Below are positions 22,401 through 34,039 of a stretch of DNA of 64,000 bases, piece by piece. The position numbers and the translations under genes were made by a program. The notes beneath the pieces are model-generated. The model saw nothing but the letters and a program-made list of their open reading frames with translations. It was not told where the DNA came from and did no database searches. The DNA lies in the NCBI GenBank assembly GCA_947095535.1, contig OX352772.1, positions 223,019,617 to 223,083,616 of the forward strand, given 5' to 3'. Numbering within the stretch: the stretch's first letter is position 1; each line of letters starts with the position of its first letter. This DNA is from Poecilobothrus nobilitatus (taxonomy: Eukaryota; Arthropoda; Insecta; Diptera; Dolichopodidae).

Positions 22401-23859
22401 TTTATCTAAATTTACTAAACTCACCAATACCAATACGTATACGTAATACATAAATGTTTTTTTTTTCTATAAAAGACTATTGTTTTTTATGTAGAACCAT
22501 TGCATTGTATGCGTACATATACATAGGTACATACTTCAAAATATGTAATAATATGTGCTTCGAAAATATTTTTGGTTTGAAAGCGATGAATTTGAAAGAT
22601 ATGAATATGTAAACAAATTAATGTGCCGCACTTGAGAACACAGTGTAAAATTTAATATGCATTTACTTAAAATTTAGTAAGCAAGTGTTAAATTTAATTT
22701 TTTTTTCATCAAATCAAATGATTTGTAGTATACAATTTTATTTATAAAAGCAATGTGTTTATTTATAATATTTATATAGATATGTGTTTTTCCTTTCTTA
22801 ATTATAATTAAAATAGGGCTTTTCTTTCGAAACTCTTAACTTATTAAAATCGCATATTATGGCCCTAACATTGAAATCTAAATTGGGAGCTGCCTTTAAA
22901 TTAAGATCTATTAAGGAATGATGATATGCACCACTAATGCCTTTTTCTGAAGTATAAAAACTAAGAATATATTTCCAATTATGTAAAAACATTAAACAAC
23001 AAAAAGAATATATTAAAAATAAGAAATCCGGTCTTTTTTAAAAATAGTAAATAACAACAATATTTTTCTTTTCAATAACAATAATTATGAATTAATCATA
23101 AAATATATATTATGTACATACATACATATATATCTAAATCGTTTAGAAAAAGCAAAATAATTTTTTTTTAATTCAAAAACATTAGCATTTAGAAGTAAGC
23201 AATTTACTATATTCTCAATTACATACTTTTAAAACCAAACCAAACCAAAAAATAAGTTCTTAGCGTACCTAAATAACAGAAAAAAAAGTAAAATTTAATA
23301 CTGGAAGAAAAATAAAAACAAATAGACAAAAAAGAGAACAAAAAATGTTACTTTGATTGTTTTTAAATATTTTTAAAGGCTATTTCTTATGTATAGGTGC
23401 ACATTTGATATTTACACACATAACAGTTAGAAAAAAAGAAATATTAAATTGTCATGCTATAAAAGAAAGAAAAAACAAGGCAGTATATAAATCAAAGTTT
23501 TTAAAGGGTCGCATTTTTAAGTGGAAATAAAGAACATTATAAAATTGCAATATTTTTATTTAAATTTTGAATACTTATATTTGTCGTTACTAAAAAGAAT
23601 AAAATAAAATAAATAAAAAAAATTTTTTAAAAAACAGGTTTTTTGAACTAAAAAGTAGAAAATAAATTTTTAATAGCAAATTTTTCTGTAATTTTCTAAA
23701 ATGTATTGTTACAATCGAGATTTCTTTGAAAAAGTTTATTTCAATATGTCAAATATATATATATAAGTATATATAAGTTTTAAAGTCTGTGAAATTAAAA
23801 TAAAAGCTGGAGGCAACAAACGCATAACTATAAACTTATATTTTTTAATTTTCCCTCCG

Positions 23860-24415
23860 GCTTTAATTTTATATTTTTTAGAGGCGCAGAACTTTTAGTA
23901 AAAATTAAACACAGAAAAATAACATTAATTTTATAACAATAATTTTTGAATATAATTTCGGGCATGTTTCCATCGCGGCTGGCACGTACCTGGCGTAATC
24001 TAAAAGTCCAATTTTCACACACTCCTCGCAGTAAATCAGACTGTATTTCAGCAATTACTCTTCAGATGTTGACTTCCAAGTGCTCACTTCTTTCTGATTT
24101 ATCGTCGTAGGCATGCGACTTTACACATTCCAAGAGAAAATAATCTAATGGCGTCAAATAGCACGAACGAGGTGGCCAGTTAACAGGTCCATTTCGTGAA
24201 ATTAATCGTTCGTCAAAGGTTTCTTTCAGTTAAATAATTGTGTTGTCTGCAACATTTATACCTTCCAATTGAGGCACGAAAAAGTTAGTAATCTGTCTGT
24301 ACCGCTCACCGTTGACTCTGACGTTCTGACCATCATCGTTTTTGAAGACATATGGAGCAATGATTTCACCGGCCAATAGAGCACATCAAATGGTGAATTT
24401 TTCTGGATGTAATAG
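23860..24415 (-). pseudogene. Mariner-type transposase C-terminal fragment, in segment copy 1
   Basis: The - strand carries NVTVNGERYR near 24310, then a deletion that removes the second catalytic Asp region, then LTPLDYFLLEC-type sequence near 24150 and a C-terminal SRLRQVRASRGGN-like stretch near 23985. There are frame breaks and no N-terminal helix-turn-helix domains. It differs in sequence from the mariner at 13.7 kb. Confidence 0.75.
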
Positions 24416-25317
24416 TGTTATAAACAATAAATAACGATGCCTATGTATAAATTATTTGCACCTAAGTTTATTTTGATAAATTGGCGATGAAATGATTGAT
24501 AAGTACAAATAGTTAATGTTACATTATATAAGTTTTTGTTTATAGCAAGTACAACATCTTTCTTGAACAACATTACCTCCGTCACGATCTTTCTGTAAAT
24601 GGAACAGATATCAGAACACTAAAATCGTATGACCTAGTATCAACAAAGAGTTTTTTTTACTTTCCTCTCATACCAGTACAGTTTTAATTAAATATTTTAA
24701 CGTTATTGATGTATTTGGTAGTTTGAGAAGTTTTTTTAATAATTTATGTCATAAGGCAAAGACATCAGATTTGAAGTTTTTAAACATGTTCATTTCCATT
24801 ATTATCTATTGATTGTCAAAGGTACCTCATAGATTTAAATTCTCCCTTGAACAAAGTTAGGATATTTAGAACCTCTTTTGTGTTATGAGTGAAACGTTTT
24901 TATTCATAACCGGAATACCAAAAGGATTTAGTAGAAGTTTTTTCATATCAGTATTGATCTGTATGTGTTAGTAGGTCAAATCTCTAAACTAGTATTGTCC
25001 ACAATTTTTCCTTATTATTGTACCTTTTTTCCATCGCTTGTAAAATATTATTTCGCAAATTTTGTATTTGGGTACAATAACTTTAAAAGGTTTGTGTTTT
25101 GTGTGCCATAACTGACAAAGCATAATTAATACTTTAATATCAATATCTTTAATACTTTAATACTAATACTTTAATATCAAGTCAGCTTTGGCAGAAATCA
25201 TTACAATTTCATTATTGTATGATTTGGCCAAGAGTGGGATTAAAATGGTGAAATTGAAAATGTTTGCGTTATGATGAATAGTAAAAAGATTAACTACATA
25301 TTCATCTAGTTTTAACA

Positions 25318-25390
25318 TGACTCATGTCGTAGTGGTTATGTGATCAGCTTTTCAATCGGAAGGTCTTGGGTTCAATCCCCAGTCAGGTCA
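25318..25390 (+). other. tRNA-like sequence, triplicated copy 2
   Basis: Same as the copy at 22003, with TTATGTGATC in place of TTAAGTGATC. B box GGTTCAATCCC intact; no credible anticodon arm. Confidence 0.55.
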
Positions 25391-26457
25391 TAAAAATAAA
25401 AAAATTTGTAGTAATTTTATATCGTAGATGCTATTTTTAATTACCATTTTAATTATTGTTATTAGTATCTTTAACAGCTTTTTATTATCTTGGTTGGGTA
25501 AAGGATGGAATCTTAGAAGCCATTTTAAACACACTTCCCGTTGAGCTAGAGACTTGAAAGTTTCTTCATTAGATCAGATCCCGATGACAATACATGATTT
25601 TAAAATAATAATATTGAAAAACATTAGAGAAATTAGCTTAATTTCAAAATTAAATTTTTATACAAAGATATAACAGAATTTTTAACATAATTATTACAGA
25701 ACTAAAATAAAACATTTTATCTAAATTTACTAAACTCACCAATACCAATACGTATACGTAATACATAAATGTTTTTTTTTTTCTATAAAAGACTATTGTT
25801 TTTTATGTAGACCATTGCATTGTATGCGTACATATACATAGGTACATACTTCAAAATATGTAATAATATGTGCTTCGAAAATATTTTTGGTTTGAAAGCG
25901 ATGAATTTGAAAGATATGAATATGTAAACAAATTAATGTGCCGCACTTGAGAACACAGTGTAAAATTTAATATGCATTTACTTAAAATTTAGTAAGCAAG
26001 TGTTAAATTTAATTTTTTTTTCATCAAATCAAATGATTTGTAGTATACAATTTTATTTATAAAAGCAATGTGTTTATTTATAATATTTATATAGATATGT
26101 GTTTTTCCTTTCTTAATTATAATTAAAATAGGGCTTTTCTTTCGAAACTCTTAACTATTAAAATCGCATATTATGGCCCTAACATTGATATCTAAATTTG
26201 GAGCTGCCTTTAAATTAAGATCTAACAACAATATTTTTCTTTTCAATAACAATAATTATGAATTAATCATAAAATATATGTTATGTACATACATACATAT
26301 ATATCTACATCGTCTAGAAAAAGCAAAATAATTTTTTTTTAATTCAAAAACATTAGCATTTAGAAGTAAGCAATTTAATATATTCTCAATTACATACTTT
26401 TAAAACCAAACCAAACCAAAAAATAAGTTCTCAGCGTACCTAAATAACAGAAAAAAA

Positions 26458-27690
26458 GTAAATGTAACAGTAAGTCGATGCAACCGACTTATTAATACCC
26501 TACACCTGAATAATTCGAATTAAATTAAAAATCCATAAGTTTTTTTGGCAGCTGCTTGAGCTTCCTCCCTTTTGTGTACTATTCAACTCGAATTTCAGGA
26601 ACGTAAGAGAGGCATCCTCTTGGGATATGCTTGACACCTTTGTAAAAAACTTTAAGTTTCTATCTTTATTAATTTCGAAGATTGTTAGTCCTTGGGAGGC
26701 ATGTGTCAGGTACCCGAATTGCCACTCCAATTCATCGAATCCATCTCATGAACATAAAGAAAACATGCCACAACACCATTGTACTAAATTTAAAGGTTCT
26801 ACTTTTGTTGGTTTTGGAGATATGCTGGTTGCTCTTGTGCTCGTCCGGAAGTTTTCAAAATACGAACCCATGGTTCAAATTCTTTTAAATGTCAATTTCC
26901 AATTTTACAGAAAAGCAAACATAACAGAACACCTTTGTACTAAAAATAAAAGTTCTATCTTTGTTGATTGTGGAGATATACTCGTTTGCTCTGGGGCTCG
27001 TCCGGAAGCTTCCAAAATTTGAACCCATGCACCAAATCCTCACAAATTTCAGAAACATAAATCATAAATGAAAGAACACCATTCTGCCAAATTTAAAGGT
27101 TATATCTTTGTTGGTTTTGGAGATAATCTCGTTTGCTCTGGGGATCGCTCGGAAGCTTCCGAAATCCAAACTCATTGACCAAATCCTCTTAAATTTCAGA
27201 GACATAAATCGAACGGGAAGGAACATCATTGTGCAAAATTTAAAGGTTATATCTTTGTTGGTTTTGGAGATAATCTCATTTGCTCTGCGGCTCGCTCGGA
27301 AGCTTCCAAAATCCAAACCCATGGACCACATCCTCTCAAATTTTACAGACATAAATCAAACGCGAAGGAACATCATTATAAAAAATTTAAAGGTTATATC
27401 TTTGTTGGTTTTGGAGATAATCTCGTTTGCTCTGGAGCTCCTTCGGAAGCTTCCAAAATCCGAACCCATAGACAATATCCTCTCAAATTTCAGAGACTTA
27501 AATAAAACATGAAAGAACACCACTCTGCCAAATTTAAAGGTTATATCTTTGTTGGTTTTGGAGATAATTTCATTTGCTCTGGTGCTCGTTTGGAAGCTTT
27601 TAAATCCAAACCCATGAACCAAATCCTCTTAAATTTCAGAGACATTTTATTCGAACGGGAAGGAACATCATTGTACAAAATTTAAAGGTT
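26458..27690 (-). mobile_element. INE-1-like element with 147-bp units, 5'-truncated
   Basis: Starts GTAAATGTAACAG, hairpin at 26472-26490, subterminal AATACCCTACACCT at 26494-26507, then the diverged unit and about six 147-bp units. It breaks at about 27690, where ACAAAATTTAAAGGTTA runs straight into TTTTGATAAATTGGCG of the host segment. TTATTT-type microhomology at the join suggests a deletion spanning the element's 5' end and about 1.1 kb of flank. Confidence 0.85.
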
Positions 27691-28538
27691 ATTTTGATAA
27701 ATTGGCGATGAAATGATTGATAAGTACAAATAGTTAATGTTACATTATATAAGTTTTTGTTTATAGCAAGTACAACATCTTTCTTGAACAACATTACCTC
27801 CGTCACGATCTTTCTGTAAATGGAACAGATATCAGAACACTAAAATCGTATGACCTCGTATCAACAAAGAGTTTTTTTTACTTTCCTCTCATACCAGTAC
27901 AGTTTTAATTAAATATTTTAACGTTATTGATGTATTTGGTAGTTTGAGAAGTTTTTTTAATAATTTATGTCATAAGGCAAAGACATCAGATTTGAAGTTT
28001 TTAAACATGTTCATTTCCATTATTATCTATTGATTGTCAAAGGTACCTCATAGATTTAAATTCTCCCTTGAACAAAGTTAGGATATTTAGAACCTCTTTT
28101 GTGTTATGAGTGAAACGTTTTTATTCATAACCGGAATACCAAAAGGATTTAGTAGAAGTTTTTTCATATCAGTATTGATCTGTATGTGTTAGTAGGTCAA
28201 ATCTCTAAACTAGTATTGTCCACAATTTTTCCTTATTATTGTACCTTTTTTCCATCGCTTGTAAAATATTATTTCGCAAATTTTGTATTTGGGTACAATA
28301 ACTTTAAAAGGTTTATGTTTTGTGTGCGATAACTGACAAAGCATAATTAATACTTTAATATCAATATCTTTAAGACTTTAATACTAATACTTTAATATCA
28401 AGTCAGCTTTGGCAGAAATCATTACAATTTCATTATTGTATGATTTGACCAAGAGTGGGATTAAAATGGTGAAATTGAAAATGTTTGCGTTATGATGAAT
28501 AGTAAAAAGAATAACTACATATTCATCTAGTTTTAACA

Positions 28539-28611
28539 TGACTCATGTCGTAGTGGTTATGTGATCAGCTTTTCAATCGGAAGGTCTTGGGTTCAATCCC
28601 CAGTCAGGTCA
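28539..28611 (+). other. tRNA-like sequence, triplicated copy 3
   Basis: Same sequence as copy 2 at the same relative position. Probable tRNA-derived pseudogene. Confidence 0.55.
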
Positions 28612-29679
28612 TAAAAATAAAAAAATTTGTAGTAATTTTATATCGTAGATGCTATTTTTAATTACCATTTTAATTATTGTTATTAGTATCTTTAACAGCT
28701 TTTTATTATCTTGGTTGGGTAAAGGATGGAATCTTAGAAGCCATTTTAAACACACTTCCCGTTGAGCTAGAGACTTGAAAGTTTCTTCATTAGATCAGAT
28801 CCCGATGACAATACATGATTTTAAAATAATAATATTGAAAAACAATAGAGAAATTAGCTTAATTTCAAAATTAAATTTTCATACAAAGATATAACAGAAT
28901 TTTTAACATAATTATTACAGAACTAAAATAAAACATTTTATCTAAATTTACTAAACTCACCAATACCAATACGTATACGTAATACATAAATGTTTTTTTT
29001 TTTCTATAAAAGACTATTGTTTTTTATGTAGAACCATTGCATTGTATGCGTACATATACATAGGTACATACTTCAAAATATGTAATAATATGTGCTTCGA
29101 AAATATTTTTGGTTTGAAAGCGATGAATTTGAAAGATATGAATATGTAAACAAATTAATGTGCCGCACTTGAGAACACAGTGTAAAATTTAATATGCATT
29201 TACTTAAAATTTAGTAAGCAAGTGTTAAATTTAATTTTTTTTTCATCAAATCAAATGATTTGTAGTATACAATTTTATTTATAAAAGCAATGTGTTTATT
29301 TATAATATTTATATAGATATGTGTTTTTCCTTTCTTAATTATAATTAAAATAGGGCTTTTCTTTCGAAACTCTTAACTATTAAAATCGCATATTATGGCC
29401 CTAACATTGATATCTAAATTTGGAGCTACCTTTAAATTAAGATCTAACAACAATATTTTTCTTTTCAATAACAATAATTATGAATTAATCATAAAATATA
29501 TGTTATGTACATACATACATATATATCTACATCGTCTAGAAAAAGCAAAATAATTTTTTTTTAATTCAAAAACATTAGCATTTAGAAGTAAGCAATTTAA
29601 TATATTCTCAATTACATACTTTTAAAACCAAACCAAACCAAAAAATAAGTTCTCAGCGTACCTAAATAACAGAAAAAAA

Positions 29680-30411
29680 GTAAATGTAACAGTAAGTCGA
29701 TGCAACCGACTTATTAATACCCTACACCTGAATAATTCGAATTAAATTAAAAATCCATAAGTTTTTTTGGCAGCTGCTTGAGCTTCTTCCCTTTTGTGTA
29801 CTATTCAACTCGAATTTCAGGAACGTAAGAGAGGCATCCTCTTGGGATATGCTTGACACCTTTGTAAAAAACTTTAAGTTTCTATCTTTATTAATTTCGA
29901 AGATTGTTAGTCCTTGTGTCAGGTACCCGAATTGCCACTCCAATTCATCGAATCCATCTCATGAACATAAAGAAAACATGCCACAACAAGCTTCCAAAAC
30001 CCAAACCCATAGACCAAATCTTCTTAAATTTCAGAGACATAAATCGAACGGGAAGGAACATCACTGTATAAAATTTAATGGTTCTATCTTTGTTGGTTTT
30101 GGAGATAATCTGGTTTGCTCCGGAATCATTCGGAAGATTCCAGAATCCGAACCCATGAACGGATTTTGTCCAGATTCTAACTTAGTCTTCCTTTCGTAAT
30201 TAGTAACCAACTATATAAATTTCATCAATATAGCTTCATTAGTTTTTGAATTATCGTGTAAACGGACGGACGAACATCGCTAAATCGACTCAGGAGGTGA
30301 TCCTGATTCAGAATATATATACATGTCCATATCTAACTCGCTTCCTTTTGGTGGTTACAAACACCATACCAAAGTTAATATACCCTATACTTTAGGTGTA
30401 GGGTATAAAAA
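29680..30411 (-). mobile_element. INE-1-like element, both ends, internally deleted array
   Basis: The 3' hairpin (29694-29712) and subterminal AATACCCTACACCT (29716-29729) are on the left. GAGTCGAT, ATCCTGATTCAG and the AGGTGTAGGGTATA end (30395-30407) are on the right. Only a remnant of the 147-bp array is left, joined at about 29987 (CACAACA|AGCTTCC). At about 732 bp it shows the element without its satellite and defines its termini. The empty site in copy 1 (A8-GTAAAATTTAATACTGG) against the filled site here fits insertion inside an A-run. Confidence 0.85.
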
Positions 30412-30925
30412 AGTAAAATGTAGTACTGGAAGAAAAATAAAAAACAAATAGAAAAAAAGAGAACAAAAAATGTTACTTTGATTGTTTTTAAATATTTTTA
30501 AAGGCTATTTCTTATGTATAGGTGCACATTTGATATTTACACACATAACAGATAGAAAAAAGAAATATTAAAATGTCATGCTATAAAAGAAAGAAAAAAC
30601 AAGGCAGTATATAAATCAAATTTTTTAAAGGGTCGCATTTTTAAGTAGAAATAAAGAACATTATAAAATTGCAATATTTTTATTTAAATTTTGAATACTT
30701 ATATTTGTCGTTACTAAAAAGAATAAAATAAAATAAATAAAAAACATTTTTAAAAAAACAGCTTTTTTGAACTAAAAAGTAGAAAATAAATTTTTAATAG
30801 CAAATTTTTCTGTAATTTTCTAAACTATATTGTTACAATCGAGATTTCTTTGAAAAAGTTTATTTCAATATGTCATATATACATATATATAAATATAAGT
30901 ATATATAAGTTTTAAAGTCTGTGAA

Positions 30926-31004
30926 ATTAAAATAAAAGCTGGAGGCAACAAACGCATAACTATAAACTTATATTTTTAAATTTTGCCTCCAGCTTTTATT
31001 TTAT
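30926..31004. other. 22-bp perfect inverted repeat at the mariner fragment edge
   Basis: Left arm 30926-30948 and right arm 30983-31004 (TTGCCTCCAGCTTTTATTTTA) are reverse complements around a 34-base loop. The copy-1 version (about 23796-23874) has several mismatches. The right arm abuts the mariner C-terminal coding part, so it may be that element's terminal repeat beside an inverted partner. Confidence 0.7.
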
Positions 31005-31545
31005 GTTTTTTAGAGGCGGAGAACTTTTAGTTAAAATTAAACACAGAAAAATAACATTAATTTTATAACAATAATTTTTAAATATAATTTCGGGCATGTT
31101 TCCACCGCGGCTGGCACGTACCTGGCGTAATCTGGAAGTCCAATTTTCACACACTCCTCGCAGTAAATCAGACTTTATTTCAGCAATTACTCTTCTAATG
31201 TTGACTTCCAAGTGCTCACTTCTTTCTGATTTATCGTCGTAGGCATGTGACTTTACACATTCCAAGAGAAAATAATCTAATGGCGTCAAATAGCACGAAC
31301 GAGGTGGCCAGTTAACAGGTCCATTTCGTGAAATTAATCGTTCGTCAAAGGTTTCTTTCAGTTAAATAATTGTGTTGTCTGCAACATTTATACCTTCCAA
31401 TTGAGGCACGAAAAAGTTAGTAATCTGTCTGTACCGCTCACCGTTGACTGTGACGTTCTGACCATCATCGTTTTTGAAGACATATGGAGCAATGATTTCA
31501 CCGGCCAATAGAGCACATCAAATGGTGAATTTTTCTGGATGTAAT
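30996..31545 (-). pseudogene. Mariner-type transposase C-terminal fragment, in segment copy 3
   Basis: A longer open frame (30996-31289) holds TPLDYFLLECVKSHAYDD with the third catalytic Asp, and ends in the SRLRQVRASRGGNM region. Upstream in the same sense are FKNDDGQNVTVNGERYR and FVPQLEGINVADN, after which the QQDG block is missing. N-terminal domains are absent. It is the duplicate of the copy-1 fragment and is better preserved. Confidence 0.78.
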
Positions 31546-32246
31546 AGTGTTATAAACAATAAATAACGATGCCTATGTATAAATTATTTGCACCTAAGTT
31601 TATTTTGATAAATTGGCGATGAAATGATTGATAAGTACAAATAGTTAATGGTACATTATATAAGTTTTTGTTTATAGCAAGTACAACATCTTTCTTGAAC
31701 AACAGTACGATCTCCGTCTCCGTCAAGATCTTTATGTAAATGGATCAGATATCAGAACACTAAAATCGAATGACTTAGTATCAACAAAGAGTTTTTTTTA
31801 CTTTCCTCTCATACCAGTACAGTTTTAATTAAATATTTTAACGTTATTGATGTATTTGGTAGTTTGAGAAGTTTTTTTAATTATTTATGTCATAAGACAA
31901 AGACATCAGATTTGAAGTTTTTAAACATGTTCATTTCCATTATTATCTATTGATTGTCAAAGGTACCTTCTCATAGATTTAAATTCTCCCTTGAACAAAG
32001 TTAGGATATTTAGAACCTCTTTTGTGTTATGAGTGAAAAGTTTTTACTCTTAACCGGAATACCAAAAGGATTTAGTAGAAGTTTTTTCATATCAGTATTG
32101 AACTGTAGGTGTTAGTAAGTCAAATCTCTAAACTAGTATTGTCCACAATTTTTCCTTATTATTGTACCTTTTTTCCATCGCTTGTAAAATATTATTTCGC
32201 AAATTTTGTATTTGGGTACAATAACTTTAAAAGGTTTGTGTTTTGG

Positions 32247-34036
32247 TTTATATCTAAGATTCTTAGGAGTAATATTGACAAATTTAACATTGTTTAATTG
32301 ACAAATTCTGACGTGACCACCTATTTCTGACCACCAACCCAGAAAAATATATAGTTTCTGTTAGCTCTCCGATCGGTATTTCCGATCATTGGCTTGTTAA
32401 AACATGTTTTCCTAAAAGTACATCTTCCAGTTCTAGTATAGCTCCAAAAAGATTAGTCTGACATTACAATCGGCCAAATTGGCAGAACCTTAACTCTTTT
32501 TTAAGAAGCTTTGACTGGACGATGTTCTATCGACAAAGAAATCTTTTTACCAATGTCGTTAGTAATGCAATAATGCTAGGTATGAAACTCTTTATACCTA
32601 GTTCGTGTAAATCGGTCAAACAAAACACCAAGTCATGGTTTAACGACATTTGCAAAAAGTCCATCCAAAATGAAAAGGAACTTAGAGCGGTACAAGGCTA
32701 ATGCTTCGGAAGCATTGTGCTGGAGCTATAAAGTGGCGAGAAACCATTGCAAGAAAATTATCAATCAGCAAAAGTTTCTGCCGTTTATCTTCGAAACCAC
32801 TGCGCAACCTTTTTAACCTATCATTTTCGACTGGGATATATCCCAGTCAATGGAAGGCTGCTCATGTTTCACCAATTTCGGAAAAAGGTGACAAAAGCGA
32901 ACCCTCCAACTATAGGCCTATTGCTATGATTTCGATTATTTCCAAAGTTATGGAAACGATCATAAACCGAAAGCTTAGGAAATATCTGGATGATAATGGT
33001 ATTTTGAATGATCGACAATATGGTTTTAGATGTAACCGATCCACTGGCGATCTTATGATATATCTTTGTGGAAAGCTTCGCAGTGGCATTCACTATTCAC
33101 TACACTGTTTAGCAGCGAATGTGTTGCTCTTGATATTTCGAAAGCTTTTGATCGAGTTTGGCACGGTGCTCTTTTGAGCAAATGTCAAACTATAGGCCTT
33201 GGAACTACTTTCTGCAAATGGATTGAAGATTTTCTTTCGAACCGCTGTACTCGTGTTCTAGTCGACGGTTACAGGTCGTGTTCAACACGACGATTACAAT
33301 TTCAAATAAATGCTGGCGTTCCACAAGGATCCCTCTTTGCCCCAACTCTCTTTTTGATCTTTACCAACGATCTCTTATCTACAACCTTCAATTCAATCGA
33401 CAGTTTCGCTGACGAAAGCACTCTGGTTGCATCTTACGCATTTTCTAGGAAATTAGATGTCACAAACCTCGCCGTCAATGCAGAACGCCTTACTATGTTC
33501 AGCACGGTCACCCATGATTTAGCCATAATTGCTAGCTGGGGTGCTAAGAACAGAGTGGAGTTTAACATCACCAAAACTCAATGTTGTCAGATCTCACTAA
33601 AAACCGAATAGTAACCCTACTCTAAGGTTCCAGGATGAAATTGTGCAACAATCAGGAAACCTAAGCATTTTAGGCATGCAGCTAAATCAAAAACTGATAT
33701 GGAATGATCATATTTGTTATATAGCAAAAAGTGCTGCTAAATGCCTACTATGTGGATCTTCCTAAATGATACTCTACTGGTTATAGCAATTCATTTGTTG
33801 TCAGAACTGCAAAAATGTGAAATCTATTACCATCCTCTGTGTTTCCAAAAGTTGACGATTTTCTGATTTACAATTTACGCAAATTCAAGTCGAATCTTAA
33901 CAAATTTATGACGCAATTACCGTCTCATTCCCCTTTATCCACATTTTTCCCGTCCGTATCCCATACAATTTAGTCTCAACTACTTTTTAGTACAAAGGAA
34001 CATATTCCTAGATTGGGATTATCGAATAAAAAAAAA
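32247..34036 (+). pseudogene. Jockey-like non-LTR retrotransposon, 5'-truncated, with poly(A)
   Basis: It would reverse-transcribe its own RNA at nicked chromosomal DNA. In order: an endonuclease tail (GISDHWLVKTCFP near 32370); a linker with KSWFNDICKKS; RT motifs EKGDKSEPSNYRPIAMIS (about 32885), ALDISKAFDRVWHGALL (about 33130), INAGVPQGSLFAPTLF (about 33310) and FADESTLVASY (about 33405), where the catalytic FADD has become FADE; and a C-terminal SILGMQLNQKLIWNDHI. Frames break near 32700 and 33150. It ends at a poly(A) run after ATTATCGAAT (about 34026). The element at 45495-47335 (-) is the same family. Confidence 0.88.
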
Positions 34037-34039
34037 AAA

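Larger units (their letters stand above)
21789..25107 (+). repeat. Triplicated segment, copy 1 (ancestral form)
   Basis: It begins GATAACTGACAAAGCATAATT and ends AAGGTTTGTGTTTTGTGTGC, where copy 2 begins at once. LINE homology continues unbroken to the left of 21789, which identifies this copy as the original. It contains 22911-23053, missing in the other copies, and an empty site at 23280-23288 where they carry an INE-1-like insertion. Inside are LINE remnants, a tRNA-like sequence, a dispersed repeat, AT-rich DNA and a mariner fragment; no working gene. Confidence 0.9.
25108..28327 (+). repeat. Triplicated segment, copy 2
   Basis: Near-identical to copy 1 from ATAACTGACAAAGC to the GTTTTGTGTGC junction, but it lacks the 143-bp block (copy-1 positions 22911-23053). 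From 26458 it carries an INE-1-like insertion, and the region corresponding to copy-1 23288 to about 24460, including the mariner fragment, is deleted together with the 5' part of that insertion. No gene. Confidence 0.9.
28328..32245 (+). repeat. Triplicated segment, copy 3
   Basis: Third tandem copy. It shares with copy 2 the 143-bp deletion and the INE-1-like insertion site, but keeps the mariner fragment. It ends after AAAAGGTTTGTGTTTTG at about 32245, where the sequence departs into a LINE instead of a fourth copy. No gene. Confidence 0.9.
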
